From NCBI GenBank assembly GCA_050015275.1, contig JBEKBS010000003.1, positions 62,001 to 126,000 of the forward strand: DNA of 64,000 bases, written 5' to 3'. Below are positions 8,492 to 16,089 of this stretch, piece after piece. The notes beneath the pieces were generated by a model. The model had not been told where the DNA came from and searched no databases. It was given only the letters and a program-made list of their open reading frames with translations. Position numbers and translations under genes: made by a program. Numbering within the stretch: the stretch's first letter is position 1; each line of letters begins with the position of its first letter. This DNA comes from DATKJS01 sp050015275. Lineage in GTDB: Bacteria > Acidobacteriota > Aminicenantia > Aminicenantales > Saccharicenantaceae.

Positions 8492-9787
8492 ATGAATCAA
8501 GAATCCGGCCCCGCTCCCGCAGCGGCGCCCGTCCGTCATTACGGCATGGTCGCTCTCATTTTCCTGACCTTCTTCGTCATCTCGCTCCTGACCAACATCA
8601 TCGGGCCGCTCGTCCCCGACATCATCAAAAGCTTCGAGCTCAGCCTGACGCTCGTCGCCCTCCTCCCCTTCGCCTTCTTCATCGCTTACGGCTTCATGTC
8701 CATCCCGGCCGGAATGCTCCTCGAAAGATACCGGGAGAAGCCGGTCATGATCGCCGCCTTCGTCCTGGCCTTCACCGGGGCCATGTTCTTTTCCCTCTTC
8801 CCCCGCTACGCGACGGCCATCCTGTCGCTCTTCCTGATCGGGGCCGGCATGGCCGCCCTCCAGGTGGCCATTAACCCCCTCCTCAGGGTTTCCGGCGGCG
8901 AAGAGCATTTCGCCTTCAACTCGGTCATGGCCCAGCTCGTCTTCGGCGGCGCTTCGTTCCTCAGCCCTTACATCTACACCTATTTCGTCCGGAACCTGGG
9001 CCGGCCCGAAGGCGCGGGCAAGCCGCTCATCGGCCTGATGTCCAAGCTCGTCCCGCCGCGCCTCCCCTGGGTGTCCGTCTACTGGGTCTTCGCGGTCCTC
9101 GTCGTCGTGATGATCGCCGTCCTCGCCCTCGCCCGCTTCCCGCTCGTCGTCAAGAAAGAGGAGGAGCGGACCGGCGCCTGGGCCACCCACAAGGCCCTCT
9201 TCAAGAACAGGGTCGCCCTCCTCTACTTTCTCGGGATCTTCGCCTACGTCGGGACGGAGCAGGGCGTCGCCAACTGGATCTCGCAGTTCCTGGTGACCTA
9301 CCATAAGTACGATCCTCAGACCGTCGGGGCGAGCAAGGTCTCCCTTTTCTGGGGCTTGATGACGGTCGGCGGCGTCCTTGGTCTCGTCCTGCTGAAGCTC
9401 TTCGACAGCCGGAAGGTCCTCGTCGGGTTCGCCGTCACAGCTGTCGTCTTTTTAACCCTGGCCCTTTTCGGGCCGGGTCCCCTGGCCCTCGTGATGTTCC
9501 CTCTCATGGGCTTCGCTGCCTCGGTCATGTGGCCCATCATCTTCTCCCTGGCCCTGAACTCCGTCTCGAGCCACCACGGCTCCTTCTCCGGGATCCTCTG
9601 CACCGGGATCATCGGAGGGGCGCTCGTGCCCCTCGTCATCGGCCGTCTGGGGGACGCGTTCGGCCTGCGCCAGGGCATGTTCTTCCTCTACCTGACCCTG
9701 GGTTACATCCTGAGCATCGGGCTCTGGGCCAAGCCGATCATCCTGAACGAGACGATCGCCCGCAAGAGGCAGAAGGGGGCGGCGTGA
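8492..9787 (+). CDS. FucP/FHS-family MFS sugar permease
   Basis: This 431-residue protein has about 12 membrane helices and the major facilitator layout, with the IIGPLVPDIIKSF and AFFIAYGFMSIPAG segments typical of the fucose-galactose-glucose:proton symporter group. It would import a monosaccharide through the inner membrane. The downstream ROK kinase overlaps its stop codon (GTGA), so transport and phosphorylation of the same sugar is the likely job. No classical RXGRR loop motif is obvious, which is normal in the FHS group. The exact sugar is unknown; fucose, glucose or N-acetylglucosamine are candidates. A ribosome site (AAAGGGAG) lies upstream. Confidence 0.85.
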   Translation: MNQESGPAPAAAPVRHYGMVALIFLTFFVISLLTNIIGPLVPDIIKSFELSLTLVALLPFAFFIAYGFMSIPAGMLLERYREKPVMIAAFVLAFTGAMFFSLFPRYATAILSLFLIGAGMAALQVAINPLLRVSGGEEHFAFNSVMAQLVFGGASFLSPYIYTYFVRNLGRPEGAGKPLIGLMSKLVPPRLPWVSVYWVFAVLVVVMIAVLALARFPLVVKKEEERTGAWATHKALFKNRVALLYFLGIFAYVGTEQGVANWISQFLVTYHKYDPQTVGASKVSLFWGLMTVGGVLGLVLLKLFDSRKVLVGFAVTAVVFLTLALFGPGPLALVMFPLMGFAASVMWPIIFSLALNSVSSHHGSFSGILCTGIIGGALVPLVIGRLGDAFGLRQGMFFLYLTLGYILSIGLWAKPIILNETIARKRQKGAA

Positions 9788-10638
9788 GCGCGGACACGGT
9801 CATCGGCGTCGACCTCGGAGGGACGAACGTCCGGGCCGGGCTCGTCGTCGGCGGCCGTCTCACCGACGTCCGGTCCGTCGCCGTCCGAAGTCAGGGTTCG
9901 GAGCAGGACGTCCTCGAGGACATCTTCAGCGCCATCGACCCAATCCTGCGGAAGGATGTCGCGGGGATCGGCGCCGGCGTCCCCTCGGTCATCGACCTCA
10001 AGAGCGGGGTCGTCTACGACGTCCAGAACATCCGCTCCTGGAAGAAGGTCCCGCTCAAGGCCTATCTCGAGGAGCGCTATCATCTTCCGGCCTACGTCAA
10101 TAACGACGCCAACTGCTTCGCCGTCGGCGAGAAGTATTTCGGCAAGGCGAAGCCTTATGACCACGCGGTCGGCCTGATCATCGGGACCGGGCTCGGGGCC
10201 GGGGTCATCGCCAACGGAAAGTTGTATTCCGGGACGAATTGCGGGGCGGGCGAGTTCGGCATGCTCCCCTACCTCGACCGGAACCTCGAGGCCTATGCGA
10301 GCGGTCAGTTCTTCGAGCGCGTCCACGGGGTCGCGGGCCGGGAGCTTGCCGGGCGGGCCGAGCGCGGCGACAAGCGGGCCCTCGAGATCTTCGCGGAATT
10401 CGGGGGCCATCTCGGCGAAGCCCTCAAGGCCATCTGCTACGCGGTCGACCCCGAGGCCATTGTCCTGGGCGGGTCTGTCAGCAAGTCCTTCCGCTTCTTC
10501 CGCGAGACGATGTGGAAGGCCTTCCAGAGCTTCGCCTATGCCATCACCAGGGAACGGCTGAAGGTCGAGGTTTCGGAGACCGAAAACATCGCCATCCTCG
10601 GGGCCGCCGCCCTCTCCTACGACGCTTTGGCGAAATGA
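9784..10638 (+). CDS. ROK-family sugar kinase, zinc motif missing
   Basis: The 284-residue cytoplasmic protein has the ROK kinase core: the phosphate-binding VDLGGTNVRAG near the N-terminus, VNNDANC with the catalytic-type Asp, and GTGLGAGVI for nucleotide binding, then a second glycine-rich segment (IVLGGSVSKS). Most ROK proteins have a GExGH histidine and a CxCGxxGCxE zinc site. Here GEFGM replaces the histidine and no cysteine cluster follows, so it lacks the structural zinc. It is translated from a GTG overlapping the permease stop by four bases, so the pair is coupled. Glucokinase-like or hexosamine-kinase-like activity is inferred. Confidence 0.85.
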   Translation: MSADTVIGVDLGGTNVRAGLVVGGRLTDVRSVAVRSQGSEQDVLEDIFSAIDPILRKDVAGIGAGVPSVIDLKSGVVYDVQNIRSWKKVPLKAYLEERYHLPAYVNNDANCFAVGEKYFGKAKPYDHAVGLIIGTGLGAGVIANGKLYSGTNCGAGEFGMLPYLDRNLEAYASGQFFERVHGVAGRELAGRAERGDKRALEIFAEFGGHLGEALKAICYAVDPEAIVLGGSVSKSFRFFRETMWKAFQSFAYAITRERLKVEVSETENIAILGAAALSYDALAK

Positions 10639-10670
10639 GGCTTCGGCATGGGCTGTTTCGGTCTTTTCTC

Positions 10671-10699
10671 TTGACAGCTCCGCTGTCGGCAACTATCTT
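10671..10699 (+). promoter_or_regulatory. Sigma-70-type promoter for the DUF481 gene
   Basis: TTGACA (10671-10676) and TATCTT (10694-10699) are separated by 17 bp, 37 bp before the ATG. Both spacing and -35 box are consensus. Confidence 0.7.
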
Positions 10700-10736
10700 A
10701 TGAATCCGCTCGTTGTTGAGATCAGGAGTCATCGTC

Positions 10737-11615
10737 ATGAGCCGAAGTCATCAGAATTCCGCGATAAGAGTCCCCGCAGCCGCGGCGGTTCTTCTCTTGA
10801 CCCTATGGCCGGGACGGCCCGCCGCCGGCGACGAAGCCCAGAAGCCCTTCATTGGCTGGAAGGACACGGCCGAATTGAGCTATGTCGTGACGGGGGGCAA
10901 CGCGGACACGTCGACCTTCAGTTTCGGGAACACGTTCAAGAGGAGTTGGGCCGAGGACGCCCTGACCATCAAGGCCTTCGCCCTCAGCAGCCACGCCACA
11001 ACGTCCACGATGACCGCCCAGGGCACCGAAACGGATTACACAATCCTCGAGCAGAAGACCAGCCGCCTGGTGGCCGAGAACTTCATTTTGTCCGCGCAGT
11101 ATGACCATCGACTGTCGAAGAAGGTCGTGTTGCAGTTCGGCCTCGGCTGGGACCGCAACCGGTTCTCGGGCCTCGCCAGCCGGGGCATCTTCACCGTGGG
11201 CACGGGCTACGCCTGGATCGAGACGAAGCGGACGACATTCAAGACCGACGGCGGCTTCTCCTACACCTTTCGGAAGTACTTCGGTCAGAGCGCCTCGTCA
11301 TTCGCCGGTTTCCGCGCCATCGCCTCATTCAGCCAGAAAATACTCGAAACATCGTCGTTCGGGAGCCAATTCACCTTCGACGAAAACCTTGAAAAGGCGG
11401 TCGACTGGCGCTACGACTGGACGAACTCCGTGACCGCCTCGATCTCCAAGTCCCTGGCCCTGAAGACAAGCCTGCGTCTCCTCTTCGCCAACCTGCCCGC
11501 GAACGAGGCCGTCCCTCTCTACAACCCCGACGGCACCTCGACGGACCTGACCGTCCAGGTGCCGTTGAAGAAGCTCGACACCATCTTCACGACCTCGATC
11601 GTCATCAATTTTTAA
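10737..11615 (+). CDS. DUF481-family outer-membrane beta-barrel protein
   Basis: The 292-residue protein has a signal peptide (about residues 1-34), then the DUF481 pattern: WKDTAELSYVVTGGNADTSTFSFG, followed by alternating beta strands through to a C-terminal phenylalanine (SIVINF), the usual outer-membrane insertion signal. The family includes the salt-induced YdiY proteins; function is unknown beyond an outer-membrane location. A longer frame starting at TTG 10713 exists, but the ATG at 10737 has AGGAG at eight bases and lies correctly behind the promoter at 10671-10699. It is a single-gene transcript. Confidence 0.85.
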   Translation: MSRSHQNSAIRVPAAAAVLLLTLWPGRPAAGDEAQKPFIGWKDTAELSYVVTGGNADTSTFSFGNTFKRSWAEDALTIKAFALSSHATTSTMTAQGTETDYTILEQKTSRLVAENFILSAQYDHRLSKKVVLQFGLGWDRNRFSGLASRGIFTVGTGYAWIETKRTTFKTDGGFSYTFRKYFGQSASSFAGFRAIASFSQKILETSSFGSQFTFDENLEKAVDWRYDWTNSVTASISKSLALKTSLRLLFANLPANEAVPLYNPDGTSTDLTVQVPLKKLDTIFTTSIVINF

Positions 11616-11642
11616 ATAACCGAAATCACCCCCCTCGCCGGT

Positions 11643-11671
11643 TTGACCGGGCCCGGCTTTCCCAGTAAAAT
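11643..11671 (+). promoter_or_regulatory. Sigma-70-type promoter for the FtrB/pdh cluster
   Basis: TTGACC (11643-11648) and TAAAAT (11666-11671) are 17 bp apart, 57 bp before the FtrB start. It may drive the whole FtrB-thioredoxin-pdhABC run, as I see no strong promoter between them. Confidence 0.65.
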
Positions 11672-11728
11672 GGGAGACAATGAAGTTCAGGAGAAGTCAG
11701 AGCGACCAGGGTCCGAGGAGGGGTCTTC

Positions 11729-12160
11729 ATGAAAAAGAAATACTGGCGTTGCTTTGTCTGTAACGACATCCACTACGGGGTCGCCCCGCCCGAGCTCTGC
11801 CCGACCTGCAAGGTCCTGAACGCCTACGTGGAGATCACCGCCGAGGAAGCGCGGAAGATCCTGGGCGGGGGGCCCGACACTGCTTTCGCGCCCGTCGATT
11901 TCCGGGAGGCCATCGAACGGTTCGCGGCGGGAAACGAGTTCATGGTCAACCCCGACGAGGAAAAGGTCCAGACCCTGCTCCGGGGGGTCTTCGAGAACGA
12001 GAAAAACCACGGCTTCAAGTATTGCCCCTGCCGCCTGCGGACGAAAGACTGGGACGAGGACTTGAAGCTCGTCTGCCCCTGCAACTTCACGATCCACGAG
12101 ACATACCGGGGAGTGAAGAACGGCGAGTGCTGGTGCGGACTGTTCGTCAGGAGGACATAA
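11729..12160 (+). CDS. Rubredoxin-like domain fused to FtrB-type ferredoxin:thioredoxin reductase catalytic chain
   Basis: The 143-residue protein has two metal-binding parts. Residues 8-27 hold CxxC and CPxC (Cys8, 11, 24, 27), a rubredoxin-like iron or zinc knuckle. The C-terminal part carries three CxC pairs, Cys99/101 (CPC), Cys116/118 (CPC) and Cys134/136 (CWC), the signature set that ligates a [4Fe-4S] cluster and forms the active disulfide in ferredoxin:thioredoxin reductase beta chains. Plant-type enzymes have CPC-x16-CPC-x8-CHC; here the gaps are 14 and 15. It probably passes electrons from ferredoxin or rubredoxin to the thioredoxin-like protein encoded next (ATG overlapping its TAA). 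No FTR alpha chain is nearby. Confidence 0.85.
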   Translation: MKKKYWRCFVCNDIHYGVAPPELCPTCKVLNAYVEITAEEARKILGGGPDTAFAPVDFREAIERFAAGNEFMVNPDEEKVQTLLRGVFENEKNHGFKYCPCRLRTKDWDEDLKLVCPCNFTIHETYRGVKNGECWCGLFVRRT

Positions 12161-12441
12161 TGGCGAAACTGCTCATGTTCCACGGGCGGGAATGCCCCCA
12201 CTGCAAGAAGATGATGCCCGTCGTTGAGAAGCTCGAAGAGGAGACCGGCGTCAGTTTCGAGAAGCACGAGGTCTGGCACGACGAGAAGAGCGCCGACCTG
12301 ATGCGGTCCTACAGAACCGTCATCGCGCCCAAGTGCGGCGGCCAGCTCAAGGTCCCGACCTTTCTCAACGCCGAGACGAACGACGTGATCTGCGGGGAGG
12401 TCGATTACGACAAGCTCAAGGCCTGGGCCGAGAAAAAATAG
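12160..12441 (+). CDS. Thioredoxin/glutaredoxin-like protein
   Basis: This 93-residue cytoplasmic protein is a thioredoxin-fold oxidoreductase with the active site CPHC (Cys12-Pro13-His14-Cys15) near its N-terminus and a later VPTF segment supplying the cis-proline. CPHC is the redox motif also seen in DsbA, but there is no signal peptide and the size is glutaredoxin-like. The start codon shares an A with the stop of the FtrB-type gene and is preceded by AGGAGG, so the two are co-translated and the protein is the likely electron acceptor of that reductase. Targets are unknown. Confidence 0.85.
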   Translation: MAKLLMFHGRECPHCKKMMPVVEKLEEETGVSFEKHEVWHDEKSADLMRSYRTVIAPKCGGQLKVPTFLNAETNDVICGEVDYDKLKAWAEKK

Positions 12442-12527
12442 CCTCGTGGCCGGCGCGGCCACCGGGGCGGCGGCGCCGGGAGCCTCGCCCGGCGGACTCT
12501 AAGAACCGGGGCGGATCGGGGGAACAA

Positions 12528-13607
12528 ATGATCGAACGCTTTGACCCGCTCAAGGGCGAGCGGCTCCAGATCCTAGACGAGGCGGGCCGAGTCCGGGCGG
12601 ACCTCGAGCCCGCCCTGTCCGGCGAGGACCTGCGAAAGATGTATGTCCACATGGTCCTTTCGCGCCTCGCCGACGGCAAGGCGCTCAAGCTTCAGCGCCA
12701 GGGGCGACTCGGGACTTTCGCCTCCAGCCGTGGTCACGAGGCCTGCCAGGTGGGCGTCGCTTCGGCCATGCAAGGCCCGGACTGGCTCTTCCCCTATTTC
12801 CGGGACCTGGGGATGTACATCACCCTGGGCTACCCTCTTCAGGACTATTTTCATTACTGGATGGGGAACGAAGCCGGGCTCCGGACGCCCGAGGGGCTGA
12901 ACGTCTATCCCCTCGCCATCCCGGTCGCGTCGCAGATCCTCCACGCCGTCGGCGCCGGGATGGCCGCCAACTACCGGAAGCTCGGGATCGCCGTGGTCAC
13001 GACATTCGGCGACGGGGCGACCTCGGAAGGCGATTTCCACGAGGGGCTGAATTTCGCCGGCGTTTTCAGGACGCCGAACGTTTTTGTCTGCTACAATAAC
13101 CAGTTCGCCATCTCGGTGCCGCGGAGCCGGCAGACCGCCTCGGCGACGATCGCCCAGAAGGCCGCCGCCTACGGCTTCCGCGGCGTTCAGGTCGACGGCA
13201 ACGACGTCCTGGCCGTATACGCGGCCACGAAGGAGGCCGCTGAAACCGCGAGGAACGGCGGAGGGCCGACCCTGATCGAAGCGTATACCTACCGGATGGG
13301 CGACCACACGACCTCCGACGACGCCTCCCGCTATCGGACCAAAGACGCGGTCCTTGAATGGGAGAAGAGGGACCCCGTCGTCCGGTTCCAGCTCTATTTG
13401 AAAAAGAAGGGCTTCTGGGACGAGGCCTACGAAAAAGAGGTCCAGGACCGGGCCTCGGAAACGGTGGAAAAGGCCGTTGAGGCGGCCGAAGCGCGGCCGC
13501 CCGCCGCCGTCGAGGACCTCTTCGCGTTCACCTACGCCGTAATGACCCCGAACCTCAAGGAGCAGCTGGCCGGCCTCAAGGACTTCCTGAAAGGGGCCGC
13601 CCGATGA
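12528..13607 (+). CDS. pdhA: Pyruvate dehydrogenase E1 component, alpha subunit
   Basis: The 359-residue protein matches the Gram-positive-type PdhA family throughout: GRLGTFASSRGHEA, the thiamine-diphosphate-binding GDGATSEGDFHE and later YNNQ, and DGNDVLAVY, ending with YRMGDHTTSDDASRYR, which contains the phosphorylation-loop-like region. It decarboxylates pyruvate (or a branched 2-oxoacid) and acetylates the E2 lipoyl group, together with the beta subunit. The ATG at 12528 is chosen for length and N-terminal similarity; the ribosome site (GGGGGAA) is modest. The gap from the thioredoxin gene is 86 bp and holds two GC hairpins without T runs. Confidence 0.92.
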   Translation: MIERFDPLKGERLQILDEAGRVRADLEPALSGEDLRKMYVHMVLSRLADGKALKLQRQGRLGTFASSRGHEACQVGVASAMQGPDWLFPYFRDLGMYITLGYPLQDYFHYWMGNEAGLRTPEGLNVYPLAIPVASQILHAVGAGMAANYRKLGIAVVTTFGDGATSEGDFHEGLNFAGVFRTPNVFVCYNNQFAISVPRSRQTASATIAQKAAAYGFRGVQVDGNDVLAVYAATKEAAETARNGGGPTLIEAYTYRMGDHTTSDDASRYRTKDAVLEWEKRDPVVRFQLYLKKKGFWDEAYEKEVQDRASETVEKAVEAAEARPPAAVEDLFAFTYAVMTPNLKEQLAGLKDFLKGAAR

Positions 13608-14578
13608 TCATGACCATGGTCCAGGCCATCAACCAGGCCCTCTCCCAGGAAATGGCAAGGGACGACCGGTACTTGATCCTCGGGGAGGATGTCGGCCGCG
13701 ATGGAGGCGTCTTCCGGGTCACGGAAGGGCTGGTCGATAAGTTCGGGCCCGGGCGGGTCCTCGACACGCCGCTTGCCGAATCGGCCGGGGTCGGGGCCGC
13801 GGTCGGCATGACGGCCCTGGGGCTGAGGCCCATCGTCGAGATCCAGTTCTTGGGATTCATCTACCCGGCCTTCAATCAGATCATCTCGCATGTCGCCCGC
13901 CTCCGGAACCGGACCCGGGGCCGCTTTCCCGTGCCGCTGACGATCCGGACTCCGTACGGCGCCGGCGTCAAGGCCCTCGAGCATCACTCAGAGAGCACGG
14001 AAGCGCTATTCTGCCAGATCCCCGGGCTGACGGTCGTCGTCCCGTCGAACCCTTATGACGCCAAGGGCCTCCTCATCGCTTCGCTCCGGAGCGAAGATCC
14101 CGTCATCTTCCTCGAGCCGACGAAGCTCTATCGAGCCGATAAGCAGGAGGTCCCTGAAGAGCTATATGAGGTGCCCCTCGGGCAGGCCAAGATCGTCCGG
14201 GGGGGCAAGGACCTGACCATCATTGCCTGGGGAACGATGATCCCGGTGGCCCTGAAGGCCGCGGAGAAGGCGGCGGCGGGAGGGGTGAGCCCGGAGGTCG
14301 TGGATCTGCGGACCCTCTCTCCGATGGACAGGGAGACGGTGGTCGCGTCGGTGAAGAGAACCGGCCGGGCCATCGTCCTCCACGAGGCGCCGAAAACATG
14401 CGGCTTGGGAGCGGAAATCGCCGCCCTGATCGGCGAGCGGGCCCTCCTCAGTCTCAGCGCCCCCATCCTCCGGGTCACGGCGCCGGACATCACCGTCCCG
14501 CTCTCCAAGAGCGAGGACTATTATTACCCGAGCCCGGAGCGGCTGCTCCGGGCGATCCACGAAATCATGGAGTTCTGA
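13604..14578 (+). CDS. pdhB: Pyruvate dehydrogenase E1 component, beta subunit
   Basis: The 324-residue transketolase-like subunit completes the E1 heterotetramer. Family signatures include GEDVGRDGGVFRVTEGL, the DTPLAES stretch, EIQFLGFIYPAFNQI and the C-terminal transketolase domain with HEAPKTCGLGAEI. Its ATGA start overlaps the pdhA stop, so the two chains are made in equal amounts. Other in-frame ATGs at 13610 and 13616 are possible starts; the true N-terminus may be MTMVQ or MVQ. It is the conserved partner of pdhA and of the E2 gene two bases downstream. Confidence 0.92.
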   Translation: MIMTMVQAINQALSQEMARDDRYLILGEDVGRDGGVFRVTEGLVDKFGPGRVLDTPLAESAGVGAAVGMTALGLRPIVEIQFLGFIYPAFNQIISHVARLRNRTRGRFPVPLTIRTPYGAGVKALEHHSESTEALFCQIPGLTVVVPSNPYDAKGLLIASLRSEDPVIFLEPTKLYRADKQEVPEELYEVPLGQAKIVRGGKDLTIIAWGTMIPVALKAAEKAAAGGVSPEVVDLRTLSPMDRETVVASVKRTGRAIVLHEAPKTCGLGAEIAALIGERALLSLSAPILRVTAPDITVPLSKSEDYYYPSPERLLRAIHEIMEF

Positions 14579-14580
14579 CC

Positions 14581-15816
14581 ATGGCCAAGCAGTTCCGGTT
14601 CCCCGACGTCGGGGAAGGCATTACCGAAGGCGAGATCGTCCACTGGCTGGTGAAAGAGGGAGACGGGGTCAAGGCGGACCAGACGCTGGCCGAGATCGAA
14701 ACGGACAAGGCCATCGTCGAAATGCCCTCGCCGTACGCGGGGACGGTCCTCAAGCTCCATTTCAAGGAAAAGGACATCGTTAAGGTCGGCCAGGTCCTGG
14801 TGACGATCGGCGAAAAGGGCGAGGCCGTGCCCGAGGCGGGGGCGCCGGCGGCCGAAAAAGCGGCCGCTCCGCAGGCGGGAGCGGGCCCCGCGCCGGCCCC
14901 GGCCGCGGCGTCCGGTGCGACGCCTCCGGGAGGCCTAGCCCAGGCCACCCCCAAGGTCCGGAAGCTCGCCCAGGAGCTGGGCCTCGACCTCGCCACGGTC
15001 CAGGGCACGGGCCCCGGCGGCCGGATCACCGAAGAGGACCTGCGGTCGTCCATGGAGAAGCCGGCCGAAAAGAAGCTCGAGATCAAGGTCAAGGCGAAAT
15101 ACGACCTCTACGGCAACCTGGAGCGGATCCCGCTCCGCGGCGTCCGCCGGGCCACGGCCAAGCACATGCGGGAATCGCTGGACAAGGCCGCCCACGTGAC
15201 GCATTTCGACGAGGCGGACGTCACGAAGCTGGCCGCCCTCCGCGAGAAGATGAGGGCGGAGGCCGACGCCAAGGGGATCAAGCTGAGTTATCTTCCCTTC
15301 ATCGTCAAGGCCGTCATCGAAGCTCTCAAGCTGCACCCGACCCTCAACGCGGTCCTCGACGACGAGGAAGGCGAGATCGTCGTCAGGAAATACTACAACA
15401 TCGGCATCGCGGTCGATGTCCCCGACGGCCTGATCGTTCCCGTGCTCAAGATGGCCGACCAGAAGTCGGTTCTCGAGATCGCCGAGGAGATCCAGAGCCT
15501 GGCCAAGGCGGCCCGGGAGCGGGCCCTCGACCTGGCCGACCTCAAGGGCGGGACCTTCTCCATCACCAACGTCGGCGTCATCGGCGGGTATGCGGCGACG
15601 CCCATCATCAACTACCCGGAGGTCGCCATCCTGGCCACGATGAAGATCGATGACCGGGCCAGGGTCGAGAACGGCGTCGTGGTCGTGAAAAAGACACTGC
15701 CCCTGTGCCTCTCTTTCGACCACCGAGTCAACGACGGGGCGGAGGCGGCGCGGTTTACGAAAGACCTCATCCGCTTTCTGGAAGCCCCGGGGAAGCTGCC
15801 GCTCGCGGGCGAGTGA
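14581..15816 (+). CDS. pdhC: Dihydrolipoamide acyltransferase (E2)
   Basis: This 411-residue acyltransferase has one N-terminal lipoyl domain with the lipoylated Lys in ETDKAIVEM (near residue 43), an Ala/Pro/Gly-rich linker (about 83-118), a peripheral-subunit-binding domain (ATPKVRKLAQELG, GTGPGGRITEEDL) and a C-terminal catalytic domain ending with DHRVNDGAEAARF, the CoA-acyltransferase active site. It forms the core of the complex. It begins two bases after the pdhB stop. No dihydrolipoamide dehydrogenase (E3) gene follows; E3 must be encoded elsewhere. Pyruvate is the likely substrate from the E1 type, but branched-chain 2-oxoacids are not excluded. Confidence 0.9.
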   Translation: MAKQFRFPDVGEGITEGEIVHWLVKEGDGVKADQTLAEIETDKAIVEMPSPYAGTVLKLHFKEKDIVKVGQVLVTIGEKGEAVPEAGAPAAEKAAAPQAGAGPAPAPAAASGATPPGGLAQATPKVRKLAQELGLDLATVQGTGPGGRITEEDLRSSMEKPAEKKLEIKVKAKYDLYGNLERIPLRGVRRATAKHMRESLDKAAHVTHFDEADVTKLAALREKMRAEADAKGIKLSYLPFIVKAVIEALKLHPTLNAVLDDEEGEIVVRKYYNIGIAVDVPDGLIVPVLKMADQKSVLEIAEEIQSLAKAARERALDLADLKGGTFSITNVGVIGGYAATPIINYPEVAILATMKIDDRARVENGVVVVKKTLPLCLSFDHRVNDGAEAARFTKDLIRFLEAPGKLPLAGE

Positions 15817-15962
15817 TCCAAAAGGCGCGGTCAGATCTTCATCCGGCCATTTCCGTCAAATCCGTTATCATTCGATCCAGCCGTTGGCCTTTTATAACTC
15901 CGCCCGCTCTCGAAGCTCAAGCATGAAAGCGGGACGGTCGCCCCGGAAGGGGACTGCCCCTC

Positions 15963-15991
15963 TTGAGGCTGGACCGGCTTTCGGCTATAAT
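15963..15991 (+). promoter_or_regulatory. Sigma-70-type promoter for the EF-G gene
   Basis: TTGAGG (15963-15968) and perfect TATAAT (15986-15991) are 17 bp apart, about 100 bp before the EF-G start. The rest of the 273-bp gap after pdhC (15817-16089) holds GC-rich short hairpins, for example CCCC/GGGG around 15940-15955, but nothing I can name. Confidence 0.65.
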
Positions 15992-16089
15992 TATGTTTCC
16001 ATCGTTCGATCCGGATAGCAGCGTTCGTCCCGAGACGGCTCACTCCCGAATTCCCGGTCAGACGTGATTCATCGTAAAGGCGAAAGTCC

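Noticed and set aside
12446..12490. GC hairpins in the gap before pdhA (GTGGCC/GGCCAC and neighbours) as a terminator
   Set aside because: There is no T run, and the position between likely co-transcribed genes argues against termination.
15900..15970. Hairpin-rich stretch before the EF-G promoter as a riboswitch
   Set aside because: It lies upstream of the predicted promoter, so it is not in the EF-G leader, and no known aptamer core is recognisable.
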